NCBI GenBank assembly: GCA_963840425.1
Contig: CAWIYZ010000012.1
Location: forward strand, 1 to 64,000
Length of the DNA: 64,000 nucleotides
DNA from: CADEFX01 sp963840425
Lineage (GTDB): Bacteria; Pseudomonadota; Alphaproteobacteria; Rhizobiales; Hyphomicrobiaceae
Direction: 5' to 3'
Below the pieces are notes generated by a model. The model was not told where the DNA came from, searched no databases, and saw only the letters and a list, made by a program, of their open reading frames with translations. The position numbers and the translations under genes were made by a program. Below, piece after piece: positions 48,000 to 57,768 of the stretch; within the stretch, counting starts at the first letter, position 1; each line of letters begins with the position of its first letter.

Positions 48000-49239
48000 A
48001 TGACGGGCGATCATTTCGACCATCTCGAAACCCGCGATCCCGAAGCGCGCGCGCAGGCGCAGTTCGCGCTGCTGCCCGATCTCATCCGTCTGGCGATGGA
48101 GAAGGCGCCGGGGTGGGCGGAGCATCTCGAGGGAGTTGATCCGGCGGCCGTGCACACGCGGGGGGCGATGGCGAAGCTGCCCATCCTGCGCAAGGCCTCG
48201 CTGAAAGAGCTGCAGGCCGCGCGTCCGCCGTTCGGCGGCTTTGCCACCTCGCCAACCGGTGCGCTCGGGCGCATTTTCATGTCGCCGGGGCCGATTTTCG
48301 AGCCCGAGGGCTTCGGCGAGGACTGGTGGCGCACGGCTCGCGCGCTCTATGCGGCGGGCCTCCGCAAAGGCGATATCGTGCACAACACGTTCGCCTATCA
48401 CCTGACGCCCGGCGGCTGGATTCTGAATTCAGGGGCGCGGGGGCTGGGCTGCACGGTCATTGCGGCGGGTCCGGGCAATACCGAGCAGCAGCTGGAGGCC
48501 ATTCAGCACCTTGAAGCCCACGGTCTACGTCGGCGTGCCGGACTATCTGAAGATCCTGCTCGACAAGGCGAAAGAGGCGCGCAAGGACACGTCCTCGATC
48601 ACGAAGGCCTCTGTGGGCGGCGGCGCTTTGTTCCCCTCGCTGAGAGCGGAGTACAAACAGCGCGGTATTGCCTGCTATCAGACGTATGCCACGGCTGACC
48701 TCGGCATCATCGCCTATGAGAGTCCGGCGCTGGAGGGCATGATCGTCGACGAAGGCGTCATCGTCGAGATCGTTCGGCCGGGCACGGGCGATCCGGTGCC
48801 CGAGGGGGAAGTCGGCGAGGTTGTGGTGACGGCGTTCAACCGCGACTACCCGATGATCCGGCTCGCTACTGGCGATCTGTCGGCCGTGCTCAGCGGACGC
48901 AGCCCATGCGGCCGCACTAACATGCGCATCAAGGGCTGGCTTGGCCGTGCGGATCAGACGACGAAAGTCAAAGGCATGTTCGTGCATCCTGAGCACGTAG
49001 CTGAGCTGGCCAAGCGCCATCCGGGTCTCGGCCGCCTGCGTCTGGTGATCGGGCGCGCGGGCGAGCAGGACACCATGACGTTGCGTGCGGAAGCGGCGAC
49101 AGCGGATGCGAGCCTCAAGGGCGCACTGGCGGAGGCGTTGCAGGCCGTCACCAAGCTCAAGGGCGAGGTCGAGATCGTGGCCATGGGCACGCTCCCCAAC
49201 GATGGCAAGGTCATCGCCGACGAGCGGACTTACGGGTGA
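48000..49239 (+). pseudogene. Phenylacetate-CoA ligase-like protein (PaaK family), frameshifted
   Basis: Two overlapping frames together give one PaaK-like AMP-forming ligase of about 413 residues. The first frame (from ATG 48000) runs MTGDHFDHLETRDPEARA through NTFAYHLTPGGWILNSGARGLGCTVI and stops making sense after EQQLEAIQHL. The sequence resumes in the next frame as KPTVYVGVPDYLKILLDKA and continues to the C-terminal domain with GWLGRADQTTKVKGMFVHP. An extra T at 48511/48512 (CACCTTGAAG) explains the shift. Such ligases commonly end Liv operons of this type and activate aromatic or other acids. Either a sequence error or an inactivated gene. Confidence 0.82.
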
Positions 49240-49670
49240 GTGGCGTCGAAGCCAGTCGACTGCTCGCGTTCCCACACGATCCTGCGATGATCGATCTTGC
49301 CCGGAAACAGGATGCTGGGAGCGGGAGCGGACTCGATAAAGAGCCTGCCGCCCTCGATCCTGAAACGACGCCGTTGCTCCGTGCCGTTCCAACCTTCATT
49401 CCAAGACGCGTCGACAACCGTCACGAACTCATCGCCTTCGACGCGGTATCTGCCGGTGTAGGCCAGCATGGACTTGTGCAAGGCAGCACGCTCCTGCTCG
49501 CCTTCGCCGGACCTTCGGTTGTCGGCCGTGGTGAGCGCCATGGCGCGTCCTTCGCGCGTCAATATCAAGAAACCCTTCGGCTGTGCCCCGAAGAGATCTC
49601 TTGCTTCACCGTTCACTACGACTTGCCATGAAATGAGCTTCCAGGTGCCGATCAGCGCTTCGCCATTCAT
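49230..49670 (-). CDS. Lipocalin-like domain protein
   Basis: A 146-residue protein of the bacterial lipocalin-like (Lipocalin_5) type. It starts EALIGTWKLISWQVVVNGE, the family's first strand, and continues with KGFLILTREGRAMALTTA, MLAYTGRYRVEGDEFVTVVDASWNEGW and GRLFIESAP, here as separate strands. No signal peptide is present. Ligand and role are unknown. Its last 10 bases overlap the end of the convergent frameshifted PaaK-like gene. Confidence 0.78.
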   Translation of the reverse strand: MNGEALIGTWKLISWQVVVNGEARDLFGAQPKGFLILTREGRAMALTTADNRRSGEGEQERAALHKSMLAYTGRYRVEGDEFVTVVDASWNEGWNGTEQRRRFRIEGGRLFIESAPAPSILFPGKIDHRRIVWEREQSTGFDATHP

Positions 49671-49715
49671 GGCGGTTCTCCTGCGGTACCACTGCTCAAG
49701 CCCTGATGGTCTGAT

Positions 49716-51245
49716 CTACCCTTTGAACAAATTTCCATAGCGCGCACGCAAGTCAGCCTTTTGCACCTTGCCCATCGCGTTGCGCGGTAGCTCAGCCAGC
49801 GTGAACACGCGCTTGGGACATTTGAACTTGGCGAGCCGCTCGTTGAGCGCGGCGATGATCTGGTCCTCGGGCGGGGGCGTGGCGCCGGCGGCGGGCGTGA
49901 TGACCGCGATTACGCCCTCGCCGAAGTCGGGATGCGGCACACCCAGCACGGCGGATTCGCCCACGCCCGGCAGCGCATTGATCTCGGTCTCGATCTCTTT
50001 CGGGTAGACGTTGAAGCCGCCGGAGATGATGAGGTCCTTGGCGCGGCCGACGATGGTGACGCGCCCGTCAGGATCCATGGTCGAGAGATCGCCGGTGATG
50101 AAATAGCCGTCGTCGCGAAAGTCCTCTTTCGTCTTCTCGGGATTGCGCCAGTAGCCCTTGAACAGGTTCGGCCCGCGCATTTCCAGCACGCCGACCTCGT
50201 TTGCCGTCAGCACGCGCCCGTCCGGTTCGGCAATGCGCAGCTCGATGCCGGGCAATGCGTAGCCGACCGAGCCGGCAATGCGTCCGCCGTCGGCATAGGG
50301 GTTGGACGTGATCATGCCGGCCTCGGTCATGCCATAGCGTTCCAGGATGCGCATGCCCGTGCGCGCCTCGAACTCCTGATGCGTCTCCGGCAATAGCGGC
50401 GCCGAACCGGAGATGAAGAGGCGCATGGATTTGCAGTGATCCTTGGCGAAGGCGGGAGAGCCGAGCAGGCGCGTGTAGAAGGTCGGCACGCCCATCATCA
50501 CGGTCGATTGCGGCAGCAGCTTCAAGACGGCGTCGAGATCGAACCTGGTGAGCCAGTGCATCTTCGAGCCGTTGAGGAAGGCGGTATGCAGGGCCACGAA
50601 CAGCCCGTGCGTGTGGAAGATCGGTAGCGCGTGCAGCAGCACGTCGCCCTTGCGGAACTCCCAGACCTTGTGCAGCACCCGGGCATTGGACGACAGGTTC
50701 AGGTGCGTGAGCATGGCGCCCTTGGAGCGCCCGGTGGTGCCGGAGGTGTAGAGGAGGCACGCCAGATCGTCGTCGGCGCGCGGCACCGTCACGTGCGATG
50801 CCGGCTGCTGGCGGGCAAGATCGACGAGGGAGCCGGAGCCATCCGCCTCCATGTCCATGAGGGCGGACACCTTGTTGGCGGTCGCAGTTTTCTCGATCTT
50901 CGCGAGTTGCGCCTTCGGCATGACGATGACGGTGGGCTCGGCGTCGCCAATGAAATACTCGAGCTCGGCCGGCATATAGGCAGTGTTGAGCGGATTGTAG
51001 ACGGCGCCGGTTTTGAGCGTCGCCAGATAGAGCACGACGTTCTCGATCGACTTCTCGACCTGCACCATGACGCGGTCGCCCGGCTTGATGCCAAGCTTGA
51101 CGAGCGCGTTGGCCATGCGGCCGACATCGTCGGCGAGCGCCTTGTAGGTGACGGTACGTCCGCCGGGCACGACGAATGCGGGGCCGTCGCCCGCGGCGCT
51201 GAAGCTCGTCTCCAGCGGCGTGTAGAGGCTCTTGTCGTTGGCCAT
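49716..51245 (-). CDS. matB: Malonyl-CoA synthetase MatB
   Basis: A 509-residue AMP-forming ligase that makes malonyl-CoA (and often methylmalonyl-CoA) from the free acid, CoA and ATP. ATP-binding LLYTSGTTGRSKGAMLTH (about residues 160-177), YGMTEAGM, the hinge TIVGRAKDLIISGGFNVYPKEIE (joined motifs) and the catalytic Lys in PRNAMGKVQKADLR are intact. Overall sequence and length match rhizobial/Rhodopseudomonas MatB. No matA or matC is beside it; an MFS transporter gene lies upstream on the same strand. Confidence 0.88.
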   Translation of the reverse strand: MANDKSLYTPLETSFSAAGDGPAFVVPGGRTVTYKALADDVGRMANALVKLGIKPGDRVMVQVEKSIENVVLYLATLKTGAVYNPLNTAYMPAELEYFIGDAEPTVIVMPKAQLAKIEKTATANKVSALMDMEADGSGSLVDLARQQPASHVTVPRADDDLACLLYTSGTTGRSKGAMLTHLNLSSNARVLHKVWEFRKGDVLLHALPIFHTHGLFVALHTAFLNGSKMHWLTRFDLDAVLKLLPQSTVMMGVPTFYTRLLGSPAFAKDHCKSMRLFISGSAPLLPETHQEFEARTGMRILERYGMTEAGMITSNPYADGGRIAGSVGYALPGIELRIAEPDGRVLTANEVGVLEMRGPNLFKGYWRNPEKTKEDFRDDGYFITGDLSTMDPDGRVTIVGRAKDLIISGGFNVYPKEIETEINALPGVGESAVLGVPHPDFGEGVIAVITPAAGATPPPEDQIIAALNERLAKFKCPKRVFTLAELPRNAMGKVQKADLRARYGNLFKG

Positions 51246-51327
51246 CGGTGCGGCGCTCCAGCGGTTCGACCTCGCGGAGCAGGCGGGTGGGCCGTTGACG
51301 CGAGAGAAGTTCCAAAGTTGGGACTTA

Positions 51328-52650
51328 TCAGGCGTTGCTCGATCTGGGCAAGGGGGAGGCTGCGGGCTCGGGGCGCAGTGGCGATCCGGCCCTGGCCGGC
51401 GCCTCGACGACTTGCGGCGACGTCTCGCGCTCGCCGCGCGGGTCGAGGTCGAACACGGCCGGCGTCGTCTTTGGGACCGACACGAAGGGCTCGTTGCGCT
51501 CGATAGGGAGTGTGGGTCGCTGGCGCGCACGCAGAACCATGACGGCCGCGATGGCCGTGTGAGCGATGGCCGAGTGCAGGAACAGGGCGCCGGTGCCGAG
51601 CAGGCTCATGAGCAGCGAGGCCATGAGCGGGCCCAGGATGGCGCCGAGAGAGAAGACCAGCAGCAGGCCGCTCGACACCTCCACGGCGCGCTTCTTGTGC
51701 ACGAGGTCGTTGGCGTGTGCCACGCACAAGGTATAGACGGTGAAAGCAGCCGTGCCGTAGATCGCACCAAGCAGCAGGATCAGGGATTTGCTGCCGGTGC
51801 TGCCGGCCCACAGCGCCACGCCGGCCAGTGCGGCGACCGTGCACACGATCATGGCCATGGGCCGCCGCCCTATTCTGTCGGAAAGTCGGCCGACGGGCCA
51901 CTGGCTGGCCGCGCCGCCGAGTACGGCGGCAGTGAGAAACAGCGCCGCGTCCTGCACTCGCATGCCGGTGCCTGTGGCGTAGATCGGACCCAGCGTCCAG
52001 AAGCTAGAGTTGGCGAGCCCGGTGCAGAAGCAGCCGATGACAGCGGCCGGGGAGACTGAAAAGAGCCAGCCCAGCCGCAGCTTCACGGCACGCGGCGGCG
52101 TCGGCGCACCGGTCGGCGCCAGGGCTACCGGCACCGCCGCCAGCGAGTAGAGGATCGCCACCAGCGTAAACAGCTCGAAGCTGGTCGGCTCGCTGACGCC
52201 GACGAGCTGCATGCCGAGCGTGACGACGGTGAGGTTGATCATAGTGTAGCTGGCGAGCACGCGCCCGCGCGTGCCGTCGGAGGAGGCCCCGTTGAGCCAG
52301 CTCTCGATCACCATGAAGATGCCGGCGAACGCCAGGCCATTTAGTGCGCGCAAGCCCCACCACACGATGGGCTCCGGCCAGATGGCCTGCGCCAGCGGCG
52401 TGATGGTGGCGATGGCGGTGAAGGCGGCGAAGGCACGGATGTGGCCAACAGAAGCGATGATCTGGGGCCAGACCAGGCAGCCGGTCATCAGCCCGGCAAA
52501 GTGCAGCGAGCCCATGACACCGATGTCGAGCCTGGTGAAGCCTTCGGCGTCGGCGCGGATGGGGACGAGCACGCTGAGCAACCCGTTGCCCATGAGCAGC
52601 AGCGCAGCGCCCAGAAGCAGCGCAGTTACGGGTCGCAGGATGCCGGCCAT
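51328..52650 (-). CDS. MFS transporter (YcaD-like)
   Basis: A 440-residue major facilitator permease with about 12 hydrophobic helices between residues 8 and 385 and a hydrophilic Pro/Arg/Glu-rich tail of about 50 residues. The cytoplasmic loop motif GRLSDRIGRRPMAMIV (between helices 8 and 9) and the N-terminal GLMTGCLVWPQII region fit the YcaD/UMF-type family. ATG 52650 has GGGGAGAG upstream. The substrate is unknown. It is 82 bases upstream of matB on the same strand, so malonate uptake is conceivable but unproven. Confidence 0.85.
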   Translation of the reverse strand: MAGILRPVTALLLGAALLLMGNGLLSVLVPIRADAEGFTRLDIGVMGSLHFAGLMTGCLVWPQIIASVGHIRAFAAFTAIATITPLAQAIWPEPIVWWGLRALNGLAFAGIFMVIESWLNGASSDGTRGRVLASYTMINLTVVTLGMQLVGVSEPTSFELFTLVAILYSLAAVPVALAPTGAPTPPRAVKLRLGWLFSVSPAAVIGCFCTGLANSSFWTLGPIYATGTGMRVQDAALFLTAAVLGGAASQWPVGRLSDRIGRRPMAMIVCTVAALAGVALWAGSTGSKSLILLLGAIYGTAAFTVYTLCVAHANDLVHKKRAVEVSSGLLLVFSLGAILGPLMASLLMSLLGTGALFLHSAIAHTAIAAVMVLRARQRPTLPIERNEPFVSVPKTTPAVFDLDPRGERETSPQVVEAPARAGSPLRPEPAASPLPRSSNA

Positions 52651-52859
52651 GGCTCTCCCCGATAGCAAGGCCGATGGGTAAGACGAACGCGCGGTGGTTA
52701 GGTGCTTCTTCGGTCCAAATCTAGGCGGATGCGCTGCTTTGCACCAGACTGCGATGATCGGTCGCCTGCCGGTGCAGAATCAGCGGATCACGTTTCGAGC
52801 GGATCAGAGCCACATGATAGGCTGATCTTCAATAGTGAAACACAATACGGATGATCGGC

Positions 52860-53147
52860 ATGAAAGCGATTTGGCGTGGGCAGGTCATTGCCGAGAGCAA
52901 GGAGACGCGTGCGGTCGGCGGGCATTGGTACTTTCCGCGCAAATCGGTGCGCATGGATCTTCTGCACGCGACTGCGAAGACGCCAAGCGATCTGAAATGC
53001 CCGCACGGTGTCCAGTTCTATGACGTAGGCAAGGACGGCGCGTGTAGTGCGCGGTCAGCGTGGTCCTATGAAGCACCGCAGCCCAGGATGCAGCAGGTCG
53101 ATCACTGGATCGGCTTCTGGGAGGATGTGGAAATATCCGAGGGCTAG
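52860..53147 (+). CDS. DUF427 domain protein
   Basis: A 95-residue protein of the DUF427 (NTP_transf_9) family. It starts MKAIWRGQVIAES and shows GGHWYFPRKSVRMDLL, CPHGVQFYDV and WSYEAPQP, the conserved aromatic-rich segments of this compact beta-barrel family. There is no signal peptide. Its biochemical function is not established. It overlaps the end of the convergent Nudix gene by four bases. An in-frame ATG at 52851 is an alternative start. Confidence 0.85.
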   Translation: MKAIWRGQVIAESKETRAVGGHWYFPRKSVRMDLLHATAKTPSDLKCPHGVQFYDVGKDGACSARSAWSYEAPQPRMQQVDHWIGFWEDVEISEG

Positions 53148-53572
53148 CTTGCGCGACCTGACTGCTTGCGCAGCAGGCGCATGGCATCCTTGACGACGAG
53201 GGCATGGTCGAAGGCGAGGTCCACCGAGCGCCAGTTCTTCACCCATTCGAGGGCAGCGGCGTCATCGCCGGCCACAGCCTTGGATGAGCGCACGCGGGTC
53301 AAGTAGACGGCGCTGACAGCGTGGCGGCGCGGGTCGCGCTTGGGATCGGAGTAGACACCGACGAGTTGCAGCCGGCCGGCTTTGACGCCCGTCTCCTCCA
53401 GCAACTCGCGGCGGCACGCGTCCTCCAGCGTCTCGTCGACCTCCACGAAGCCGCCGGGCAGGGCATACATGCCCTGGAATGGCGGAAACTTGCGTCGGAT
53501 CAACAGCAGGCGACCGAGTGGGTCGATGACGACTGCGTCTGTGGCAAGCAGTGGGGTGACGGGCGTGGGCAC
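53144..53572 (-). CDS. Nudix hydrolase
   Basis: A 142-residue pyrophosphohydrolase. The Nudix box is GGFVEVDETLEDACRREL followed by LEETGV (about residues 42-65), with the Glu residues that bind magnesium all present. The fold begins TDAVVIDPLGRLLLIRRKFPPFQGMYALP. The overall pattern suggests an ADP-ribose/NADH-pyrophosphatase or MutT-like enzyme; the nucleotide is not predictable. It starts 8 bases after the stop of the large oxidoreductase gene on the same strand and is probably co-transcribed with it. Confidence 0.9.
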   Translation of the reverse strand: MPTPVTPLLATDAVVIDPLGRLLLIRRKFPPFQGMYALPGGFVEVDETLEDACRRELLEETGVKAGRLQLVGVYSDPKRDPRRHAVSAVYLTRVRSSKAVAGDDAAALEWVKNWRSVDLAFDHALVVKDAMRLLRKQSGRAS

Positions 53573-53580
53573 TCAGGCCG

Positions 53581-56500
53581 TCACTCCGCCGCCTTGAGCA
53601 CCGGCGCGGGCTTGGGATCGCGCAGATCCGCGAGCAATGCCGCCTGGCGCATCTTCGCCTTCTCGTAGTTGGCGAGCTTGACGTGGCCAAAGCCTTTGAT
53701 GTCCTGGGGCAGCGCGGCAAGAGCTAGAGCCGTGTGGTGAGTCTCGGGCGTCAGCCGCCGCTCGATCTCGGCCAGCAGTGCCTCGTAGTCGGTGATCATC
53801 TGGCGCTCGAGCTTGCGCTCGCTGGTGTAGCCGAACACATCCCACTTGGTGCCGCGTAGGCGCTTGGCCTTCGCGAGCTGGCGGAAGACCGGGAGCATCC
53901 AGCGGCCGAAGCTCACCTTGCGCGGATGGCCGGTGACCTTGTCTCGGTTGAGCCACGACAGCAGCGGCGGTGCCAGATGGAATTCGAGGCGTAGGTTGCC
54001 GTCGAAGCTCTCACCGATGGCTTTCTCGAAGCGTCCATCGGTGTAGAGACGGGCCACCTCGTACTCGTCCTTGTAGGAGAGCAGCTTGAAGTAGCCGCGC
54101 GCGACCGCCTCGGCGAGGCCCTTGCGGCCGGGCGTCTTGGTCTTCTCCAGACTCTCGAAGCGCCCCACCATGTCGGAGAATTTCTGCGCCAGCGCGGCGT
54201 CTTGGTAGTTGGTGAGATGTGCAGCACGGAACGCGACCAAATCCGCAAGCGTGCTGGCGCTCGCGGCCTGCCTCGGTTTCACCACGCGCTCCAGCGCGCC
54301 GCGGTCGTGCGCGGCGAGGCGGCCAAAGCGGAAGGCATCGGTGTTCATGTCGATGGCGGCGCCGTTGAGATCGATCGCGTGCTCGATTGAGCCGGATGAC
54401 ACGGGTATGCAGCCGAGCTGATAGGCGTAGCCCAGTAGGAACATGTTGGAGGCGATGGAGTCGCCGAACAGCTTGACCGCATAGTCGTGCGCGTCGAGCG
54501 AGTGCAGCGGGCCCTTGCGCACACGCTCTTCGATGGCGCGGCGCAGGTCGGATCCCGGCAGACGCAAGTCCGGCCGGCGCGCGAAGTCGGCGACCGGCGT
54601 CTCGTGCGTGGAGTAGATGATGGCGGTGTGATCGGGGCGGATGGTCTCCAGTACCTTGTTGGAGGCGGTGACGACCAAATCGCAGCCGATGATGAGATCG
54701 GCGGACGCGACGCCGGCGCGAATAGCGTTGATGTCGTCCGACGAGCGCGCCACGCGCATGTGGCAGGCAACCGCGCCGCCCTTCTGGGCGAGGCCCGCCA
54801 TGTCGATCGCGCCGAAGCCCTTGCCGTCCATATGCGCGGCCTGGCCGAGAACTGCGGAGATGGTGACAACGCCGGTCCCACCGACGCCCGTGACCACCAT
54901 CGTATACGGCTTGTCCAGCGCGGGGCGCTTGGGCTCGGGCAGGCTGTTGAGCAGAGAGGCGAGCCCGCTGGTGCCGGCAATGCCCTTGATGCGCTTCGGC
55001 ACTGCACCGTGCACGGTCACGAAACTCGGGCAGAAGCCGTTGATGCAGGAGAAATCCTTGTTGCAGGTGGACTGGTCGATGGCGCGCTTGGTGCCGAGCT
55101 CGGTCTCGAGCGGCACGATGGCGACGCAGTTCGACTTGACGCCACAATCGCCGCAGCCTTCGCACACGGCGGGGTTGATGAAGGCGCGCTTGACTGGATC
55201 GGGGAAGGCGCCGCGTTTGCGGCGGCGGCGCTTCTCGGCTGCGCAGGTCTGGTCGTAGATGAGGGCCGTGACGCCGTCGATCAGGCTCAGGTCCTTCTGC
55301 ACCTTCTGCAGATCGCGGCGGTGATAGACCGGCGTGCCGGCAGGCAGGAAACCCTGCGGATACTTCTCTGGCTGGTCGGTGACGACGACGAGCTTCTTGA
55401 CACCTTCGGCCAGGACCTGGGCCGCCATCTGGCCGACCGTCAGGCCGCCGTCCAGCAACTGGCCGCCGGTCATGGCGACGGCGTCGTTGTAGAGCAGCTT
55501 GTAGGTAACGTTGACGCCGGCCGCCACCGAAGCGCGGATCGCCAGGCTGCCAGAGTGGATGTAGGTGCCGTCGCCCAGGTTCTGGAACACGTGGCGGCGG
55601 CGCGAGAACGGCGCTTCGCCGATCCAGTTGGCGCCCTCGCCGCCCATGTGCGTCCAGCCCTCGGTGGAGCGGTCCATCCACTGCGCCATGTAGTGGCAGC
55701 CGATGCCGGCGTAGGCGCGCGAGCCTTCGGGCACAACGGTCGATGAATTGTGCGGGCAGCCGGGGCAGAAATAGGGGATGCGCACGGCGGCCTCGGGAGA
55801 GCCAGGCTTGTTGCCCTTGAGGCGTTTGAGCTCGGTGACGCGCGATTTGATCTCCTCGCCGCCCAAGCCGGCGCGGATCAGCCGCTCGCCGACGGCAATG
55901 GCGACCTCGTGCGGCTCGAGCGCGCCCTTGGCGGGGAACAGCCACTGCTCGTTCTCGTCCTTCTTGCCGAGCACGCGCGGGCGCACCGGCAAATCGTAGA
56001 GCTGCTCTTTGACCTGCGTCTCGATCAGCGAGCGCTTCTCCTCGACGACGAGGATGAGGTCGAGGCCCTCGGCGAAGCGCTTGATGCCCTGCGGCTCAAG
56101 CGGCCAAGTCATGCCGGCCTTGTACAACCTGAGCCCGATGGCGTTGGCCTTGACCTCGTCGATGCCGAGTTCGTCGAGCGCGGCGCGCACGTCGAGATAG
56201 CTCTTGCCGGTGGTGATGATGCCGATCTTGGCACGTGAGCCGCCGCTCATGACGAGACGGTCGAGCTTGTTGGCGCGGGCGAAGGCCAGGATGGCGGCGC
56301 GCTTGTAATCGTGCAGGCGAGCTTCCTTGTCCAACGCCTGGTCGCCGACGCGGATGTTGAGCCCGCCCGGCGGCATGACGAAATCGTCGGGGGCCTTGAC
56401 CTCGATGCGGTCGACGCGGCCATCGACGGTGGCGGTCGCCTCCATGTTGTCCTTGACGCACTTGAGGCTGACCCAGACGCCGGCGAAACGCGACAGCGCA

Positions 56501-57060
56501 AAGCCGTAGATGCCGTAATCCAGCATCTCCTGCACGCCGGCGGGATTGAGCACCGGGATCATCGCATCGACCATCGCGAACTCGGACTGGTGCGCGGAGG
56601 TCGAGCTTTCGCAGGTGTGATCGTCGCCCGTCAGCACCAGGACGCCGCCGTGCTTGGAGCTGCCGGCGTGGTTGGCGTGGCGGAAGACGTCGCCGGTGCG
56701 GTCGACGCCCGGGCCCTTGCCGTACCAGATGCCGAACACGCCGTCGTACTTGCCGTCGCCGCGAAGCTCCGACTGCTGCGAGCCCCAGAGCGCTGTGGCG
56801 GCCAGGTCCTCGTTGAGGCCAGGATTGAAAACGATGTTGCGCTTGCTGATCACCGATCGCGCGCGCAGGAACGCGCCTTCCAGTCCGGCGATGGGCGAGC
56901 CGCGATAGCCGGTGGCATAACCCGCGGTGTTGAGCCCGGCGCGCCGGTCGCGCTCGTGCTGCATCAGCATCAGGCGAACGATGGCCTGCGATCCGGTCAG
57001 GAGCTGATGCGTCTCCTCGAGATCGAACTTGTCGATCAGGCTAGGACTGCTTTTCGGCAT
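53581..57060 (-). CDS. Indolepyruvate ferredoxin oxidoreductase, fused single-chain form
   Basis: A 1159-residue fused 2-oxoacid:ferredoxin oxidoreductase that would turn aryl (or branched) pyruvates into acyl-CoA and reduced ferredoxin. The N-terminal region (about 1-400, GYRGSPIAGLEG) is the pyrimidine-binding-like domain. The thiamine-diphosphate domain (about 430-620) shows ENLGDGTYIHSGSLAIRASVAAG-type sequence. Two [4Fe-4S]-type Cys clusters (CEGCGDCGVKSNC and CNKDFSCINGFC) lie near 633-690. The gamma domain (about 715-900) has VVTGVGGTGVVTISA, followed by a C-terminal DUF6537-like region. Such fused forms are common in proteobacteria. Substrate range is inferred from the family. Confidence 0.9.
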   Translation of the reverse strand: MPKSSPSLIDKFDLEETHQLLTGSQAIVRLMLMQHERDRRAGLNTAGYATGYRGSPIAGLEGAFLRARSVISKRNIVFNPGLNEDLAATALWGSQQSELRGDGKYDGVFGIWYGKGPGVDRTGDVFRHANHAGSSKHGGVLVLTGDDHTCESSTSAHQSEFAMVDAMIPVLNPAGVQEMLDYGIYGFALSRFAGVWVSLKCVKDNMEATATVDGRVDRIEVKAPDDFVMPPGGLNIRVGDQALDKEARLHDYKRAAILAFARANKLDRLVMSGGSRAKIGIITTGKSYLDVRAALDELGIDEVKANAIGLRLYKAGMTWPLEPQGIKRFAEGLDLILVVEEKRSLIETQVKEQLYDLPVRPRVLGKKDENEQWLFPAKGALEPHEVAIAVGERLIRAGLGGEEIKSRVTELKRLKGNKPGSPEAAVRIPYFCPGCPHNSSTVVPEGSRAYAGIGCHYMAQWMDRSTEGWTHMGGEGANWIGEAPFSRRRHVFQNLGDGTYIHSGSLAIRASVAAGVNVTYKLLYNDAVAMTGGQLLDGGLTVGQMAAQVLAEGVKKLVVVTDQPEKYPQGFLPAGTPVYHRRDLQKVQKDLSLIDGVTALIYDQTCAAEKRRRRKRGAFPDPVKRAFINPAVCEGCGDCGVKSNCVAIVPLETELGTKRAIDQSTCNKDFSCINGFCPSFVTVHGAVPKRIKGIAGTSGLASLLNSLPEPKRPALDKPYTMVVTGVGGTGVVTISAVLGQAAHMDGKGFGAIDMAGLAQKGGAVACHMRVARSSDDINAIRAGVASADLIIGCDLVVTASNKVLETIRPDHTAIIYSTHETPVADFARRPDLRLPGSDLRRAIEERVRKGPLHSLDAHDYAVKLFGDSIASNMFLLGYAYQLGCIPVSSGSIEHAIDLNGAAIDMNTDAFRFGRLAAHDRGALERVVKPRQAASASTLADLVAFRAAHLTNYQDAALAQKFSDMVGRFESLEKTKTPGRKGLAEAVARGYFKLLSYKDEYEVARLYTDGRFEKAIGESFDGNLRLEFHLAPPLLSWLNRDKVTGHPRKVSFGRWMLPVFRQLAKAKRLRGTKWDVFGYTSERKLERQMITDYEALLAEIERRLTPETHHTALALAALPQDIKGFGHVKLANYEKAKMRQAALLADLRDPKPAPVLKAAE

Positions 57061-57261
57061 AGGGCTTTGTCCTCGGCCTCATGGTCTCGCCATCCCCAGG
57101 CGCCTGAGCCCCACGCGCTCGCGCGCCGTGCCGCTGTTAGGTCAGCAACACTGACATATTTAGACCCAGAGTCTTAAGATTGCAATCGACACCCTGCGTT
57201 GCAAGGGCGCGGTCGCCATTCTCAACGCGTATTCCAGGCAGGGAAACTGGTCCGCGCAGGC

Positions 57262-57681
57262 CTAGTCGATGCGTGCCAGCATCTGCTCGACGGCCTCGAA
57301 GAAGATTGCCGGGCCGGTGTAGCCGGCGATACGCGACACCTCCTGCCCGTCGCGCATCAGCACGATGGTGGGAACCATCGTGATGGGCCCAGCGAGGCCG
57401 AGCGACTCTGCACCGACCGTGTTGAGGTCCACGTAGCGCAGGGGCACTTCGCGCGATTGCGGGGAGCGAGCATAGGCCGGCTGGATGTGCTGGCGAACGA
57501 GGTCGCAGGCGTAGCAGTCCTTGACCTCCAGAACTATGAGCTGAACGCCTCCATCGGCCGCAGGCACGCCGCCGTCGAGGGCGGCGCGAACGTGGAAAGC
57601 TGTGCCCGCGATCAAGGCGGCAATAACGAGGAAGAAAAAGGCAGGCAGACGCAACAAAGACCTCTCCCAACGCTCCGGCAA
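57262..57681 (-). CDS. Membrane-anchored thioredoxin-like protein (CxxC)
   Basis: A 139-residue protein. A single N-terminal membrane helix (about residues 11-33) is followed by a thioredoxin fold: LIVLEVKDCYACDLVRQHI carries the redox motif CYAC (about 56-59), and ITMVPTIVLMRDGQEVSRIAGYTGP holds the cis-Pro loop. The domain would face the periplasm and handle disulfides. Most similar in style to SoxW/DsbE-type small thioredoxins. It is 87 bases upstream... of nothing on its strand but the NicO gene ends nearby, at 57769; a shared transcript with that cluster is possible. Confidence 0.82.
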   Translation of the reverse strand: MPERWERSLLRLPAFFFLVIAALIAGTAFHVRAALDGGVPAADGGVQLIVLEVKDCYACDLVRQHIQPAYARSPQSREVPLRYVDLNTVGAESLGLAGPITMVPTIVLMRDGQEVSRIAGYTGPAIFFEAVEQMLARID

Positions 57682-57768
57682 GGCCGGGTACGCAATGGAG
57701 TGAGGCTATTTGAAACGCTGCGTAAGGGAAAGCGTAGCATTAGCGATTCGTTAATCACCGTGCCGGGA

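Noticed and set aside
54011..55945. A 644-codon open frame on the minus strand
   Set aside because: It is an alternative frame inside the indolepyruvate ferredoxin oxidoreductase gene, very rich in Arg, with no domain content.
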